DNA from: Chitinophagales bacterium
GTDB lineage: Bacteria > Bacteroidota > Bacteroidia > Chitinophagales > CAIOSU01
DNA: 64,000 bases
Direction of reading: 5' to 3'
Assembly (NCBI GenBank): GCA_040877935.1
Contig: JBBDNB010000018.1
Coordinates: 62,001-126,000 of the forward strand
Under the pieces are notes generated by a model, which saw only the letters and a list, made by a program, of their open reading frames with translations, searched no databases and was not told the DNA's origin. Shown here piece by piece: positions 43,801 through 52,208 of this stretch (the first letter of the stretch is position 1; every line of letters begins with the position of its first letter). The position numbers and the translations under genes are program-made.

Positions 43801-46479
43801 AAGCCATACGTAATTGCTGGCATTTACCGAACTATTGGTAAAAATCACAGGATTGCAATCCGTGTATGAGAAATCGATAAAACCATCAGGTGTACAGGTA
43901 TCTGGCGTACAATTGTTTTCCACAACACTCAATGGATCCGAAACAGCGGTACAGCCATTGGAAATGTCCGTTACCGTTACATTAAATGTTCCGGGGCTGC
44001 TTGTTGTAATGCATTGGGTTGTAGCGGCATTGGACCACACATAAGTATAATCCGGATTGCCCAAAGCGCAAATATTTACCGTATAAGTGCTTCCCGTGCA
44101 ATATCTCAGCAAATCTGGTGAGCTGATGCTGGCATTGGGCGGTGAAACATAGCTCACATTTATTTGACCAATCCCTGTACATCCATCCGCATCCGTTACA
44201 GTAACTTGATAGAGGCCATCTTCAGAAATATTCGTAGGATTTGAAGTAGAAGTATATCCCGAAGGACCGCTCCAATTATAGCTCACAAATGCACCTCCGC
44301 CAGCGCTCAAATCAGTTGAGCCATTTTCGCACAATGGAGCCAATTGGGAAACAACTGGTTCTGGAATTTTCTTTAAAGTAACATTAACAGAGTCTGCATA
44401 CACCTCGCCACAAACTTCTACGAACAATGCCACCCAAACATTTCCGGGCGCATTATTGCCCCATTCTACGCTTGTACTTGGGCTTCCCTGTGAAAGCACT
44501 GTTCCGTCAATATTTGAGTTTACGGTCCAGGTAAAAATGGCACCAGAAGGATATGTCGTTGGTGTGGAAAAAACATCCGTAGCATTGGCACAAGAAACAC
44601 TTGGTCCATTGATAACAGGTGTCGTTCCGCTTCCGGCAGAAATATTTAAAGTGCTCGTATCAGAATCGCAATACGGAAATTCAGCAGAAGATTCATAGGC
44701 CTGAACCAAATAAGGCCCGATGGCATCCCAGTTGACCGTTACGCAATTGTTGGTAGCAGTAGCCGGAGATCCTCCGGTAATGATCCAATTGACATTGAGA
44801 CTACTTCCTGGCGCACAATATGCAGTGGTAGAATTAGGGCAAATTATGGTATCCCCTACTATTTGCGGATCTGCCGGTGGATCAATTACATCCACTACAT
44901 ATCTGGCAGAATCCTGGCAGGTTTCTGTAGGGTCAACAGGTAGCGCAGTAACTACATAAGTACCCGTATTTCCAACCCAATCGATATTCACAAAATTGCT
45001 TGGGCTACCACTTAAAATTGGTCCGGAAGGTGAAACCGTCCAATTACAACTAATGGAAGTACTAAAACCTGATGAGGCATTGGAACAAGCCGTATTCATT
45101 CCGAAAATCTGGAATTTTGGTCTTAGGTCAATAATGTATTGAGCAGATCCACCGCAATTCAAGAATGAATCATAGTAGCTCACATTCAAGGTATCGGTAC
45201 AAGCAGAGGCAAATTCCGACCAGCAAATTTTGACTTTATTGCAAGAGGTCGTATCCTGCAATTCCCCGCAACCGCCATTTAAACTCCAACTATAAGTTGC
45301 ACCGCTAAAATGAGGCAGGGTATAAAATGCACAATCGCCCGGACAAACTTCCGATGGTCCACTGATTGTCCCTTCATCGGGTACTATTGGCACATTGATA
45401 AAAGTAGTATCCACACAAACTCCTGTGCAACCGGATAAATACAAACCAATGGTGCCCATTTGCCCTGGTCCCCATGCAATATTTACACTTGGCTCACCTT
45501 GTCCTGATACAATATTACCTCCAATGGCAAACCAATTGAAAGTACAGGAAGTATCTGCATTGGCAGTATATTCCATAGTATCGTTGGCGCAAATGGTGGA
45601 TGGGCAAGAAATTTCAGGCCCTGCAACGGAATCCACAGTAATTGTATTTTGAATTGTATCGGTGCAAAAACATTCATTTTCAGCAATTAAGGTAATGGTG
45701 TATATTCCGCCACTGCTGTAATTGTGATTGGGCTCAAAAGCAGTGGAAGTATTCCCATCGCCAAAATCCCAGAAATAGGAAGTGGCACCCGTGGAATTGT
45801 TCTCTAGCCAAACATTGCTGAATTTACATACCGATGCTTGATTGTTAAATGCAGCTACTGGCAAATCAACTTTTTCTATACAAAGCTTGGTGGAATCGGT
45901 ACAGCCAAAAGAATTTGTTTCTACCAAAAACAAAGTGCCGTAATCTGAATTGTCCCAAGTAACGCTCACGCTATTTGTACTGGCTCCACTGATGGAGCTC
46001 TCCCCAATAGCAGACCAAGCATAAGTGCTTCCCGTACTAAGCGACACGCTATATTCCACCGTAGCACCTTTGCACACTTTCTCGCATACAATCAGCTCAT
46101 CATCCGGGAAACCTATGCCCTGTCCCCTACTGGTATCGGGCGGACAAGAAGGATAAGGCTCACTTGCAATTACAGGGCTTGGACTTGGGTTGATATTTAC
46201 ATTGAGCGTATGGAAAATTGGCGGTCCACTGGGGGGAACTACTTCCACCACTATGGTTCCCGTTCCTGCGCCATTCCAGTGGATGTCCACATTATCAGTA
46301 TAGGGCGATCCACTGACAAAACCACCCGTTACGCTCCAAGCGTAAGTAGCTCCTGAAACGATCGGGACAGAATAATTTGCCTGATCGCCAGCGCAAACTG
46401 GGTTATCTCCTGAAACTTGAGGAAAGGCAGATTTTAAAATCAAAAAGGTAAAGACGAGCAGTAGGTGAAGATTTTTCAT
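40849..46479 (-). CDS. Giant PKD/Ig-like repeat surface protein with T9SS type A sorting domain
   Basis: A 1876-residue secreted protein with an N-terminal signal (LHLLLVFTFLILKSAFPQ). It is built of PKD-like and Ig-like modules of ~80-90 residues. PKD cores include YFWDFGDGNTSTAFEPNHNY, YVWLFGDGNSSTLTNPTHTY and WDWDFGDGNFSTLQNPCHTY. Ig-like units repeat GPSxVCPGxxxxY and TYxWSxxGG patterns with paired cysteines. The last ~75 residues (NWEIYPNPNQGSFNLELQ ... TGIYFVELQTEQG) are the type A sorting domain, so the protein should pass the outer membrane by the type IX route and be attached or released. The role is probably adhesion or matrix; no enzyme domain is visible. Cysteine content is high for a Bacteroidota surface protein. 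It is transcribed alone. Confidence 0.88.
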   Translation of the reverse strand: MKNLHLLLVFTFLILKSAFPQVSGDNPVCAGDQANYSVPIVSGATYAWSVTGGFVSGSPYTDNVDIHWNGAGTGTIVVEVVPPSGPPIFHTLNVNINPSPSPVIASEPYPSCPPDTSRGQGIGFPDDELIVCEKVCKGATVEYSVSLSTGSTYAWSAIGESSISGASTNSVSVTWDNSDYGTLFLVETNSFGCTDSTKLCIEKVDLPVAAFNNQASVCKFSNVWLENNSTGATSYFWDFGDGNTSTAFEPNHNYSSGGIYTITLIAENECFCTDTIQNTITVDSVAGPEISCPSTICANDTMEYTANADTSCTFNWFAIGGNIVSGQGEPSVNIAWGPGQMGTIGLYLSGCTGVCVDTTFINVPIVPDEGTISGPSEVCPGDCAFYTLPHFSGATYSWSLNGGCGELQDTTSCNKVKICWSEFASACTDTLNVSYYDSFLNCGGSAQYIIDLRPKFQIFGMNTACSNASSGFSTSISCNWTVSPSGPILSGSPSNFVNIDWVGNTGTYVVTALPVDPTETCQDSARYVVDVIDPPADPQIVGDTIICPNSTTAYCAPGSSLNVNWIITGGSPATATNNCVTVNWDAIGPYLVQAYESSAEFPYCDSDTSTLNISAGSGTTPVINGPSVSCANATDVFSTPTTYPSGAIFTWTVNSNIDGTVLSQGSPSTSVEWGNNAPGNVWVALFVEVCGEVYADSVNVTLKKIPEPVVSQLAPLCENGSTDLSAGGGAFVSYNWSGPSGYTSTSNPTNISEDGLYQVTVTDADGCTGIGQINVSYVSPPNASISSPDLLRYCTGSTYTVNICALGNPDYTYVWSNAATTQCITTSSPGTFNVTVTDISNGCTAVSDPLSVVENNCTPDTCTPDGFIDFSYTDCNPVIFTNSSVNASNYVWLFGDGNSSTLTNPTHTYDDAGFYLVELSGDIPNIAGNKTCRVVDTMLVEIPLYANFDLESGCNGDAVCFTDKSATTAGSSIVNWDWDFGDGNFSTLQNPCHTYASPGTYYVELTISNAACIVTHRDTVEIDPSPSAAFTFPSPSCVATPVPFTDASTGAVNYWSWEFGNGATSLNQNPTVAYFAAGDYTVDLFVSDIYGCVDSISDTVEIVSPVNYGDISAYPDTIVCQGEDVVLVAPACASCDYLWSNGSTNDSITVNSTGIYTLEMDDGSGCTYSTFIRIIVNTAPAAVINNSGSNTICLGQAYSLNGNFNSNWSYQWFTDDGTNNGSTNSSIFFMPSSPGIFTYELVVTDNDLGCSDTSMPFIMEALDNPADPTITPVGASVVCYGETITLVGDHPDASVNLQWSTGAISDTISVTENGCYQLIATDTNGCSSSTTYCATINPLPELCSYYVGCFDTCAPYTIIGPVGGTSYQWMLNGSPISGANSKDYTANLSGLYALEVTNSFGCTDTTGELELNLEDCGPQDSLCAEFIIDTIFCNSDGNYEMQYYVINNSSDTVDRVNLGVLSPHLGLLFGPSVVGEEILPGDSSTSLSTTIYNGSAGDTICFRTHLEGLDSLGDYTLCCFSEPACVVLPPCDTSCCRFEFISDTIWCEQTSAGPKYYFDLLIDGCGSLNISSGNTGILNVNNPYTLINGLNTVSGSYIGSSQDEELCLTFTVDENQVVCKDTTICFPIHCKEHPLPCEWTFKPNVCEGEVALFNYAGVTTGLFINWSFPSGSPSSATGPGMHSITYNTPGTYPVIMTLTTSDGNATECIDSINVVERPNASISISGSTMLAAPAGMSYQWYEQSPWNLIFGANNQYFSTPKTGRYCVVVTDQYNCSDTACTEYIHVGIGELSNEGNWEIYPNPNQGSFNLELQAETSGVVQFKITNILGEVIDHRQLSVSSGTQSFFINNSGLSTGIYFVELQTEQGSSVKRMLID

Positions 46480-46744
46480 GATGTATTATTTTTTATTAAA
46501 AAAGTATATCGCTAGGACGACAACTGAAACATTATTAGAAATGTTAATTTCGTAAATTTAAATAATATAAAGGTAAAGCCCACAATTATTTTTTAACATT
46601 TTTTCAAAAAAATCAAAAAAACAGGTTTGTGGTAGGGTGAATTCGAAAAAGAAATAAATACGAACTATTTCCTCAGAATTCGAGCTAAATCCACCCCCCT
46701 ATTATTAGCACCCTCGCTACTTGTTAATGCATTCTGCTTATAAA

Positions 46745-47416
46745 TCATTGAACTACACTGTGCAAAAACTTTCGCACCGGCTCAGCAGCTTTGTGTTTTT
46801 CCATTATTACATCCGTCAAAGCAGGGTTTAGGACTTCATCCGGGGACAATTCTGAAAAATAGTAAAAACTTTTATTGTAAATAAGCGGCTGCTTTTCACC
46901 TGTTTTTTGAAATTCCTTTGGAATGCGTTTGTTTTGCTCCCCTTTGATTCCTCCAAACACACTTTTGAATCCAGGATCATTAATTACTTTTTCAAATTGG
47001 GTCAATTCATTGGCAATTTTCTTCCGAATGGCATAAAGTAGGTCTTTATCCGGCATATACAATCCTCCGTAAACCCGGATATGCTCCGGTCCTACTTCAA
47101 TATACATGCCCGGGTTGTGCATACCTTTTCTGCCGTCTTTCGCTATAATAGCCGAATTGCTTGTCTTGTAGGGTGTTTTGTCCTTGCTAAAGCGAATATC
47201 GCGGTGAATTCTGAAGATGGCCTGTTGTGGTTTGATTTTTACAGTGGGATCCAACTTGTTGACGCGAAGGATCAAGTCTTCCACAAATTTTTTAAAGGGC
47301 TCCTTTACAGATTTTTCATAGCGCTTTTTGTTTTCATGAAACCACTCCCGGTTGTTGTTGGCAGCCAGTTCTTTGAGAAAAGCATTGTATTCGGTAGTAA
47401 AATAACTTTTAGACAT
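46745..47416 (-). CDS. DUF2461 family protein
   Basis: A 223-residue cytoplasmic protein of the DUF2461 (TIGR02453) family. The signature NNREWFHENKKRYE near the N-terminus is followed by IFRIHRDIRFSKDKTPYKT and GMYIEVGPEHIRVYGGLYMP. No biochemical role is established for the family. The gene is divergent from the DUF4442 gene (157 bases apart) and has no operon partner. Length is typical. Confidence 0.9.
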   Translation of the reverse strand: MSKSYFTTEYNAFLKELAANNNREWFHENKKRYEKSVKEPFKKFVEDLILRVNKLDPTVKIKPQQAIFRIHRDIRFSKDKTPYKTSNSAIIAKDGRKGMHNPGMYIEVGPEHIRVYGGLYMPDKDLLYAIRKKIANELTQFEKVINDPGFKSVFGGIKGEQNKRIPKEFQKTGEKQPLIYNKSFYYFSELSPDEVLNPALTDVIMEKHKAAEPVRKFLHSVVQ

Positions 47417-47573
47417 TGCTTAAATGATTTGGTGAAAAGGATAATGTTGAATTTAAAGACAAAAATTGAGAATTACAGCTTTATTGCTTTCACAAACATG
47501 GATTTTAGATTAAAAATTAAATTTATTGGTGTAGTCAACATAAGCGAGGAAATACCGTATCTTAACAGCTCTT

Positions 47574-48089
47574 ATGCAAAAAATCATTTCCTTTCTTACA
47601 AAAATAATGGGCAGGGGAAATGCCTTTAAGTTCCTGTTCAATATCTCTCCTATGTACCGAAGCACCGGAGGACGGCTTATTGAGGTTGATGATGACCTTC
47701 ATTATGTAAAGATTAAACTATCGCTCAACTACAAAACCAAAAACTACGTAGGCACCCTTTATGGCGGACACATGTACAGTTGCGTAGATGGCATTTTTAT
47801 GGTGCAGCTCATCAATATTTTGAAAGACGATTATGTAGTGTGGGACAAATCTGCCAGTATTCGATTCAAACGGCCAGGCAACCAAACTTTATATGCGGAA
47901 TTTCAGATCAGTGATGCTTTTATTGAACAGATCAAAACTGAAATTGCGGAACAAAATGAAAAAGACTATACCCTGCAAGTTGATCTGAAAGACAAAGAAG
48001 GAAAGCTATACGCAGAAGTGGAAAAGGTGATTTACATAGCTTCCAAAGCGTATTACAAACAAAAAAGACGCAACAAAAAACGTTCGTGA
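47574..48089 (+). CDS. DUF4442 hotdog-fold protein (thioesterase-like)
   Basis: A 171-residue protein resembling DUF4442 hotdog-fold proteins, relatives of acyl-CoA thioesterases. Landmarks are FLFNISPMYRSTGGRLIEV, NYVGTLYGGHMYSCVDGIFM (the central helix of the hotdog) and DKSASIRFKRPGNQTLYAEF. A role in acyl-thioester hydrolysis is plausible but untested. The C-terminus is strongly basic (YYKQKRRNKKRS). It converges with a fatty acyl desaturase gene, a loose lipid context. Confidence 0.8.
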   Translation: MQKIISFLTKIMGRGNAFKFLFNISPMYRSTGGRLIEVDDDLHYVKIKLSLNYKTKNYVGTLYGGHMYSCVDGIFMVQLINILKDDYVVWDKSASIRFKRPGNQTLYAEFQISDAFIEQIKTEIAEQNEKDYTLQVDLKDKEGKLYAEVEKVIYIASKAYYKQKRRNKKRS

Positions 48090-48141
48090 GATAGCATTAA
48101 AACCTACACCCCTCTCCTATCAGTTGCGCCCTCGCTACGGG

Positions 48142-48930
48142 TTAAACAGCTCTTTTCAACTGGATAATTCCAGCCCAATGCATTAGGCGCATTGTCTGAT
48201 AAGTCAAATCCAATTCCCATACCTTGCGTGCAAAGTTGGCATTGGCAGGCTCTCCGTGGTGATTGTTGTGCAGATTTTCACCTAACATCGGAATGGGAAG
48301 ATTTACGGAAGTGTCCTTGGTCTTGTAATTTCTATATCCTTTTCGGTGCGCAAACCAATTGATGATCAATCCGTGAACCGGCCCCATCATAAAATGAATG
48401 GGCAGCAATAAAAACAGCACCCAGGATTGTGCAAAGAAAATATAAAACAACACATACGAGCTGCCCCAAATCAAACGGGATGGAAGTGACTGTCCCCACA
48501 AATCAAACTTGGGATAGTAGGGCAGGTTTTTCTTAAAAGTTTCAGGTACCACAATATTCCTTTCGGTAACAACATTCACTTTGAACTTTTCAAATCCTTT
48601 GTCAATCCTATCGTATATCCTTGCTGTTTCTGCCATCATCCAAACAAAGCCAAACCACTTTGCCATAGGCTTCTGTTCTTCTATTACGTGTTTGGGGGAA
48701 TGTACATCTTTATCGGTATCGGCATTGGCGTGGTGCATACGGTGCAAAATACCATAGGCTCGGGGACTCAAATAAGAGCTTCCCTGAAATATATAAGAGA
48801 GGAACATAAATACTTTCTCCCAGGCTTTGCTCATTGTAAACATGTTGTGCGCTGCATATCTGTGGTGAATCAGGGTTTGAAAAAATAACGACAAATACCA
48901 ATGCGCTACAAAAAATAAAAGTATAATCAT
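48142..48930 (-). CDS. Fatty acyl desaturase (membrane di-iron, delta-9-like)
   Basis: A 262-residue integral-membrane desaturase that introduces a cis double bond into acyl chains, using O2 and two electrons. The three histidine boxes are HHRYAAH, LHRMHHANADTDKD and HNNHHGEPANA, the pattern of acyl-CoA/acyl-lipid delta-9 desaturases. Two hydrophobic regions flank the second box. The short N-terminus begins directly in a membrane helix. It probably tunes membrane fluidity. The electron donor is not encoded nearby. Confidence 0.88.
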   Translation of the reverse strand: MIILLFFVAHWYLSLFFQTLIHHRYAAHNMFTMSKAWEKVFMFLSYIFQGSSYLSPRAYGILHRMHHANADTDKDVHSPKHVIEEQKPMAKWFGFVWMMAETARIYDRIDKGFEKFKVNVVTERNIVVPETFKKNLPYYPKFDLWGQSLPSRLIWGSSYVLFYIFFAQSWVLFLLLPIHFMMGPVHGLIINWFAHRKGYRNYKTKDTSVNLPIPMLGENLHNNHHGEPANANFARKVWELDLTYQTMRLMHWAGIIQLKRAV

Positions 48931-49195
48931 ATAAAATTTATAGTAATTTAATGTTTTGATAAAATCTCTTTCAGATGCTGAAGGAAGATAAATGAAAGAG
49001 TAGTACTTACATAAGCGTATTAAACGAAGATATGTTTCCTAAGAATGCAGATATTAATACATCATATTTAAATAATTTTGCTTGCAATTTTGTGTTCAAG
49101 TAGAAAGAGCGACATTAATTATCAAATGAACAACTCCCAATTAATTGTAGATTCTAATAAAATAATTCTCTCTCAGCTTTTCATTTATTCGATTA

Positions 49196-49567
49196 TTATA
49201 CAAACTTTAATAAACTCTCTGCATCTATTGCAGTGTGAGATGCAGAATAAACAACTTTTCCACCCTTAAGTAAGATCAACTGTGGTGATTGGTGTTCAAT
49301 ACTTGTTTTATCTGCTACGGCATTGGAAACATCCCTATGGGCAATCAAATCCAGATAATACATATTGATTTCGTTCAACTTATCATCCCACTTTCGTTCT
49401 AGTCTGTTGAGCACTGTGGAAGATAAGCTGCAACGAGTGCTGTGTTTAAAAATACAAACAGACTGTGTTTTACTCTCCTTTATGAGTTGATCTATTTGTT
49501 CAATATCTGTCAACGAATGCCATTGTATGGCCGTTTTAGTTTCTTTTTTCTTTTTGCTCCAGAACAT
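49196..49567 (-). CDS. ytxJ: Bacilliredoxin-like protein YtxJ
   Basis: A 123-residue thioredoxin-fold protein. The single active-site cysteine lies in FKHSTRCSLSS (about Cys46), the monothiol signature of the YtxJ (BrxC, DUF2847) family. SPQLILLKGGKVVYSASH is the following cis-Pro region. The known role is removal of bacillithiol from proteins, so its presence suggests that this organism makes bacillithiol. The N-terminus is lysine-rich (MFWSKKKKETK). It stands alone and is divergent from the cbpA-cbpM pair. Confidence 0.88.
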   Translation of the reverse strand: MFWSKKKKETKTAIQWHSLTDIEQIDQLIKESKTQSVCIFKHSTRCSLSSTVLNRLERKWDDKLNEINMYYLDLIAHRDVSNAVADKTSIEHQSPQLILLKGGKVVYSASHTAIDAESLLKFV

Positions 49568-49778
49568 TTTAATCCTTTCTAAATTTGGTACTCATGAAAA
49601 ATGTTTTTTAACTCAAAATGTTTACTGGTTTCATAAAAAGTATCCTGCAAAATCCACAGACTTCGAACAAAGAATCAATTTAAAAGCAAAACTATGCTGC
49701 TGCCTTGTTAATTTTGTTGACGATATACTAATTTTATTGGGCAGGGGATTTTTAACAAAGTTAAATTAATGCACTTAA

Positions 49779-50702
49779 ATGGAATTCATAGATTACTATA
49801 AAATTCTGGGAATAGATAAAAAGGCGAATGAAAAGGAAATAAAACAAGCCTTCCGAAAATTGGCCAGAAAATATCATCCCGACCTAAATCCGGGTGATAA
49901 GGCTGCAGAAGATAAATTTAAAAAAATAAATGAAGCCTACGAGGTTTTAAAAAATACTGAAAACCGCAAGAAATACGACAAATACGGCAAAGATTGGAAA
50001 CACGCTGATGTATATGAAAAGGCCAATCAAGGACAAGGTTCTGGGCAAAGGCAGAGTCAACAGCGATATCAGGATTTTTCTGGAGGCGGTGATTTTCAGG
50101 GCGGTGATTTTTCAGATTTTTTTGAATCCATGTTTGGCAATGCAGGTGCAGCATCTGGAAGGCGTAGAAGCACTAAGTTTAAAGGACAGGATTTGAATGC
50201 AGAACTTCAGCTGAATCTTAGAGATGTCTATAAAACCCACAAACAGTTACTGACAATCAATGGCCAAAAAATCAGACTGACCATTCACGCTGGAATTGAA
50301 GATGGTCAAATAATTAAAATAACTGGCAAAGGAGGGAAAGGTGTAAATGGAGGGCCGAATGGAGATTTATACATTAAATTCTCCATAGTCAATAACACCC
50401 CCTTCAAAAGAGACGGTAGTAATTTATACAAAACAGTAGATTTAGATTTATTTACCGCTATTCTGGGCGGTAACATCACAGTAGATACTTTTGATGGAAA
50501 AGTAAAATTAAAAGTGGCTCCCGAAACACAAAACGGTACGAAAGTCAAATTAAGCGGTAAGGGATTCCCTGTTTATAAAAAAGAAGGCCAGTTTGGTGAT
50601 TTATACATTACTTACAATATAAAAATCCCAAAAAATATTAGCAGTAAGGAAAAAGCCCTTTTTGAAGAGCTTCAAAAATTAAGCACAGATGGAAAAAAAT
50701 AA
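49779..50702 (+). CDS. cbpA: DnaJ-family co-chaperone CbpA
   Basis: A 307-residue J-domain protein. Residues 1-70 form the J domain with the HPD motif in KYHPDLNPGDKAAEDKF, which stimulates the DnaK ATPase. A Gly/Gln-rich linker (GQGSGQRQSQQRYQDFSGGG) follows, then two beta-sandwich client-binding domains (GQDLNAELQLNLRDVY, KVAPETQNGTKVKLSGKGFP). The zinc-finger domain of DnaJ is missing, which identifies the CbpA type. It overlaps the start of the cbpM gene by 14 bases, so the two are translationally coupled. Confidence 0.93.
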   Translation: MEFIDYYKILGIDKKANEKEIKQAFRKLARKYHPDLNPGDKAAEDKFKKINEAYEVLKNTENRKKYDKYGKDWKHADVYEKANQGQGSGQRQSQQRYQDFSGGGDFQGGDFSDFFESMFGNAGAASGRRRSTKFKGQDLNAELQLNLRDVYKTHKQLLTINGQKIRLTIHAGIEDGQIIKITGKGGKGVNGGPNGDLYIKFSIVNNTPFKRDGSNLYKTVDLDLFTAILGGNITVDTFDGKVKLKVAPETQNGTKVKLSGKGFPVYKKEGQFGDLYITYNIKIPKNISSKEKALFEELQKLSTDGKK

Positions 50703-50988
50703 ACTCATACCAATTGAAAAAATCTGTACTCATTTCGAAATAGAATTTTCCTTTTTCGATCAACTGAATAGAATGAATCTAATTGAAATAAGGACAATAG
50801 AGCAACGTCATTTTATTCATCAGGACTATATCAATGATCTGGAAAAGATGATTCGCCTGCATCATGAATTAGATATTAATCTGGAAGGCATTGATGTTGT
50901 TTTCAACCTTTTGCAAAAAATAGATGCATTGCAAGATGAGTTAGATACTGTTAAAAACAGATTAAAGCAGTATGAAGATGATTATTAA
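50689..50988 (+). CDS. cbpM: Chaperone modulator CbpM
   Basis: A 99-residue MerR-like protein in the usual place after cbpA. IPIEKICTHFEIEFSFFDQL and an IEIRTIEQRHFIHQDYIN segment form the helix-turn-helix-like part. ALQDELDTVKNRLKQYEDDY forms a C-terminal coiled coil. The family binds the J domain of CbpA and inhibits it. It starts inside the last codons of cbpA. A palindromic repeat begins at its stop codon. Confidence 0.9.
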   Translation: MEKNKLIPIEKICTHFEIEFSFFDQLNRMNLIEIRTIEQRHFIHQDYINDLEKMIRLHHELDINLEGIDVVFNLLQKIDALQDELDTVKNRLKQYEDDY

Positions 50989-51032
50989 CCTGAGTTCGGA
51001 AATTATTTATTGCTCAGCTCTTAAATAATTAT
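50987..51032. repeat. Intergenic palindromic repeat, copy 2
   Basis: It starts AACCTGAGTTCGG at the cbpM stop. AATTATTTA (51001-51009) and TAAATAATT (51022-51030) are exact arms around TTGCTCAGCTCT. An 11-base piece, CCTGAGTTCGG, recurs at 51232-51242. Copy 3 at 58599-58653 is the reverse complement of the core. Confidence 0.75.
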
Positions 51033-51076
51033 CAAACTAAGGTTATTAGGCCGCATTATGCGTACTGCTTTTTTTG

Positions 51077-51151
51077 TGGAGTGTATTGGATTCGAACCAA
51101 TGACCCCCGCCCTGTCAAGGCGATGCTCTAAACCAACTGAGCTAACACTCC
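51077..51151 (-). tRNA. tRNA-Val (anticodon GAC)
   Basis: Read on the minus strand, the gene starts GGAGTGTTAGCTCAGTTGG. The acceptor GGAGTGT pairs with ACACTCC. The anticodon loop is TTGACAG inside a GCC-rich stem, giving anticodon GAC. The T arm is TTGG-TTCGAAT-CCAA. Discriminator A is at 51077. CCA is not encoded. It is isolated between cbpM and the oxidase subunit gene. Confidence 0.95.
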
Positions 51152-51320
51152 AGTTATTCATTCAAAGTCATTCCTGCCTCTATACCTGTTCCTGATTCCT
51201 GATAAAAAGAAAAACCACTTAAAAATTATCACCTGAGTTCGGCAACAAAGGTAAAAGCTTTCAGGAATATTCAGGTATTCTATCTATTCGAAATGACTTA
51301 ATAACCTGTAAAGGGCTTAA

Positions 51321-51965
51321 TCAGGCAACTGTAATATTTAGAATAATAAAAAAGAAATAAATACCCAGCCAAAGTATGCCTATAAAATGCCAGTACATTG
51401 AAAGCAACTTGAATTTGTGAAAACGATCAGGATTTGTAGAAAAAATAAGTTCTTTAACAATATCCGTATTTGCACTGTAGGCATTAAAGGCCATTATAGC
51501 AAGTGGCACACAGCCTCCAAATATATGCAGCAAATGCAAGCCTGAAATAAGATAAAGATATGCCCCTGATGGACTTTCCTGCATGGTAACACCACTTTGG
51601 AACAACTCCATCCAGCCTATTATTTGAAAGAAAATGAAAATTATTCCAAGAGTAAAAGTTGCAAAAAGACTGAAAGCATATTCCTTATATTCTTCCTTTT
51701 GCAGAAAGGCAGCACCTACTTTCAAGAGTAAACTGCTCGATAAAATAATAACTGTATTGGCGTGAAAAATATTAGGAACCCGAATTTCGGTCAAATCCAT
51801 TTGAACTGATGCATATACATAGGCAATAATCAACCCCGTGAATAAAAGACCGATTGCGGCCAGTGCGAAATACATAAACAATTCAGCTAGCGGAATATTA
51901 AAAGGGTTTTTCTCTTTGCTATCCTGCTTTTCCGTACCTGCCCTTCTGTTACTGATGTCACTCAT
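51321..51965 (-). CDS. Haem-copper oxidase subunit III
   Basis: A 214-residue membrane protein with five helices, as in cytochrome c oxidase or quinol oxidase subunit III. Motifs are FMYFALAAIGLLFTGLIIAY, SGLHLLHIFGGCVPLAIMAF (the conserved GxHxxHxxGG) and LSMYWHFIGILWLGIYFFF. The polar N-terminus (about 25 residues) precedes the first helix. It supports the proton-pumping core encoded by other subunits. None of those lie in this window, so it is probably an extra or detached subunit. The start at 51965 gives a normal family N-terminus. Confidence 0.88.
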   Translation of the reverse strand: MSDISNRRAGTEKQDSKEKNPFNIPLAELFMYFALAAIGLLFTGLIIAYVYASVQMDLTEIRVPNIFHANTVIILSSSLLLKVGAAFLQKEEYKEYAFSLFATFTLGIIFIFFQIIGWMELFQSGVTMQESPSGAYLYLISGLHLLHIFGGCVPLAIMAFNAYSANTDIVKELIFSTNPDRFHKFKLLSMYWHFIGILWLGIYFFFIILNITVA

Positions 51966-52169
51966 TTCTGTCCATTTAAAATAGTATCTCTAAAATAGCT
52001 TTTTGTCCATTAGAAAATCAAATTCTCACAGCAATTTTTTCCTTTGTGAAATACAATACAAATCCTTTTGAAATAGAATCCGGGAAACTGTGGAAAAGTC
52101 ATTATCCCTTCTACAATACTAATCACTTTATACTGTGGAAATAATCTGATTTTTGATGAAATAATTAAT

Positions 52170-52177
52170 TATATTTG
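52170..52177 (+). promoter_or_regulatory. Candidate -7 box for secDF
   Basis: TATATTTG is a full TAnnTTTG match 31 bases before the secDF ATG. A TTTTG lies about 14 bases upstream, closer than the usual -33 spacing. Confidence 0.5.
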
Positions 52178-52208
52178 CCACCAATTTTTAATTGATTAAA
52201 ATAACGTA

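Noticed and set aside
46685-48140. Similar short strings CCCTCGCTAC near 46710 and 48130 as a repeat element
   Set aside because: The match is about 15 bases without clear ends or hairpin; too little to support.
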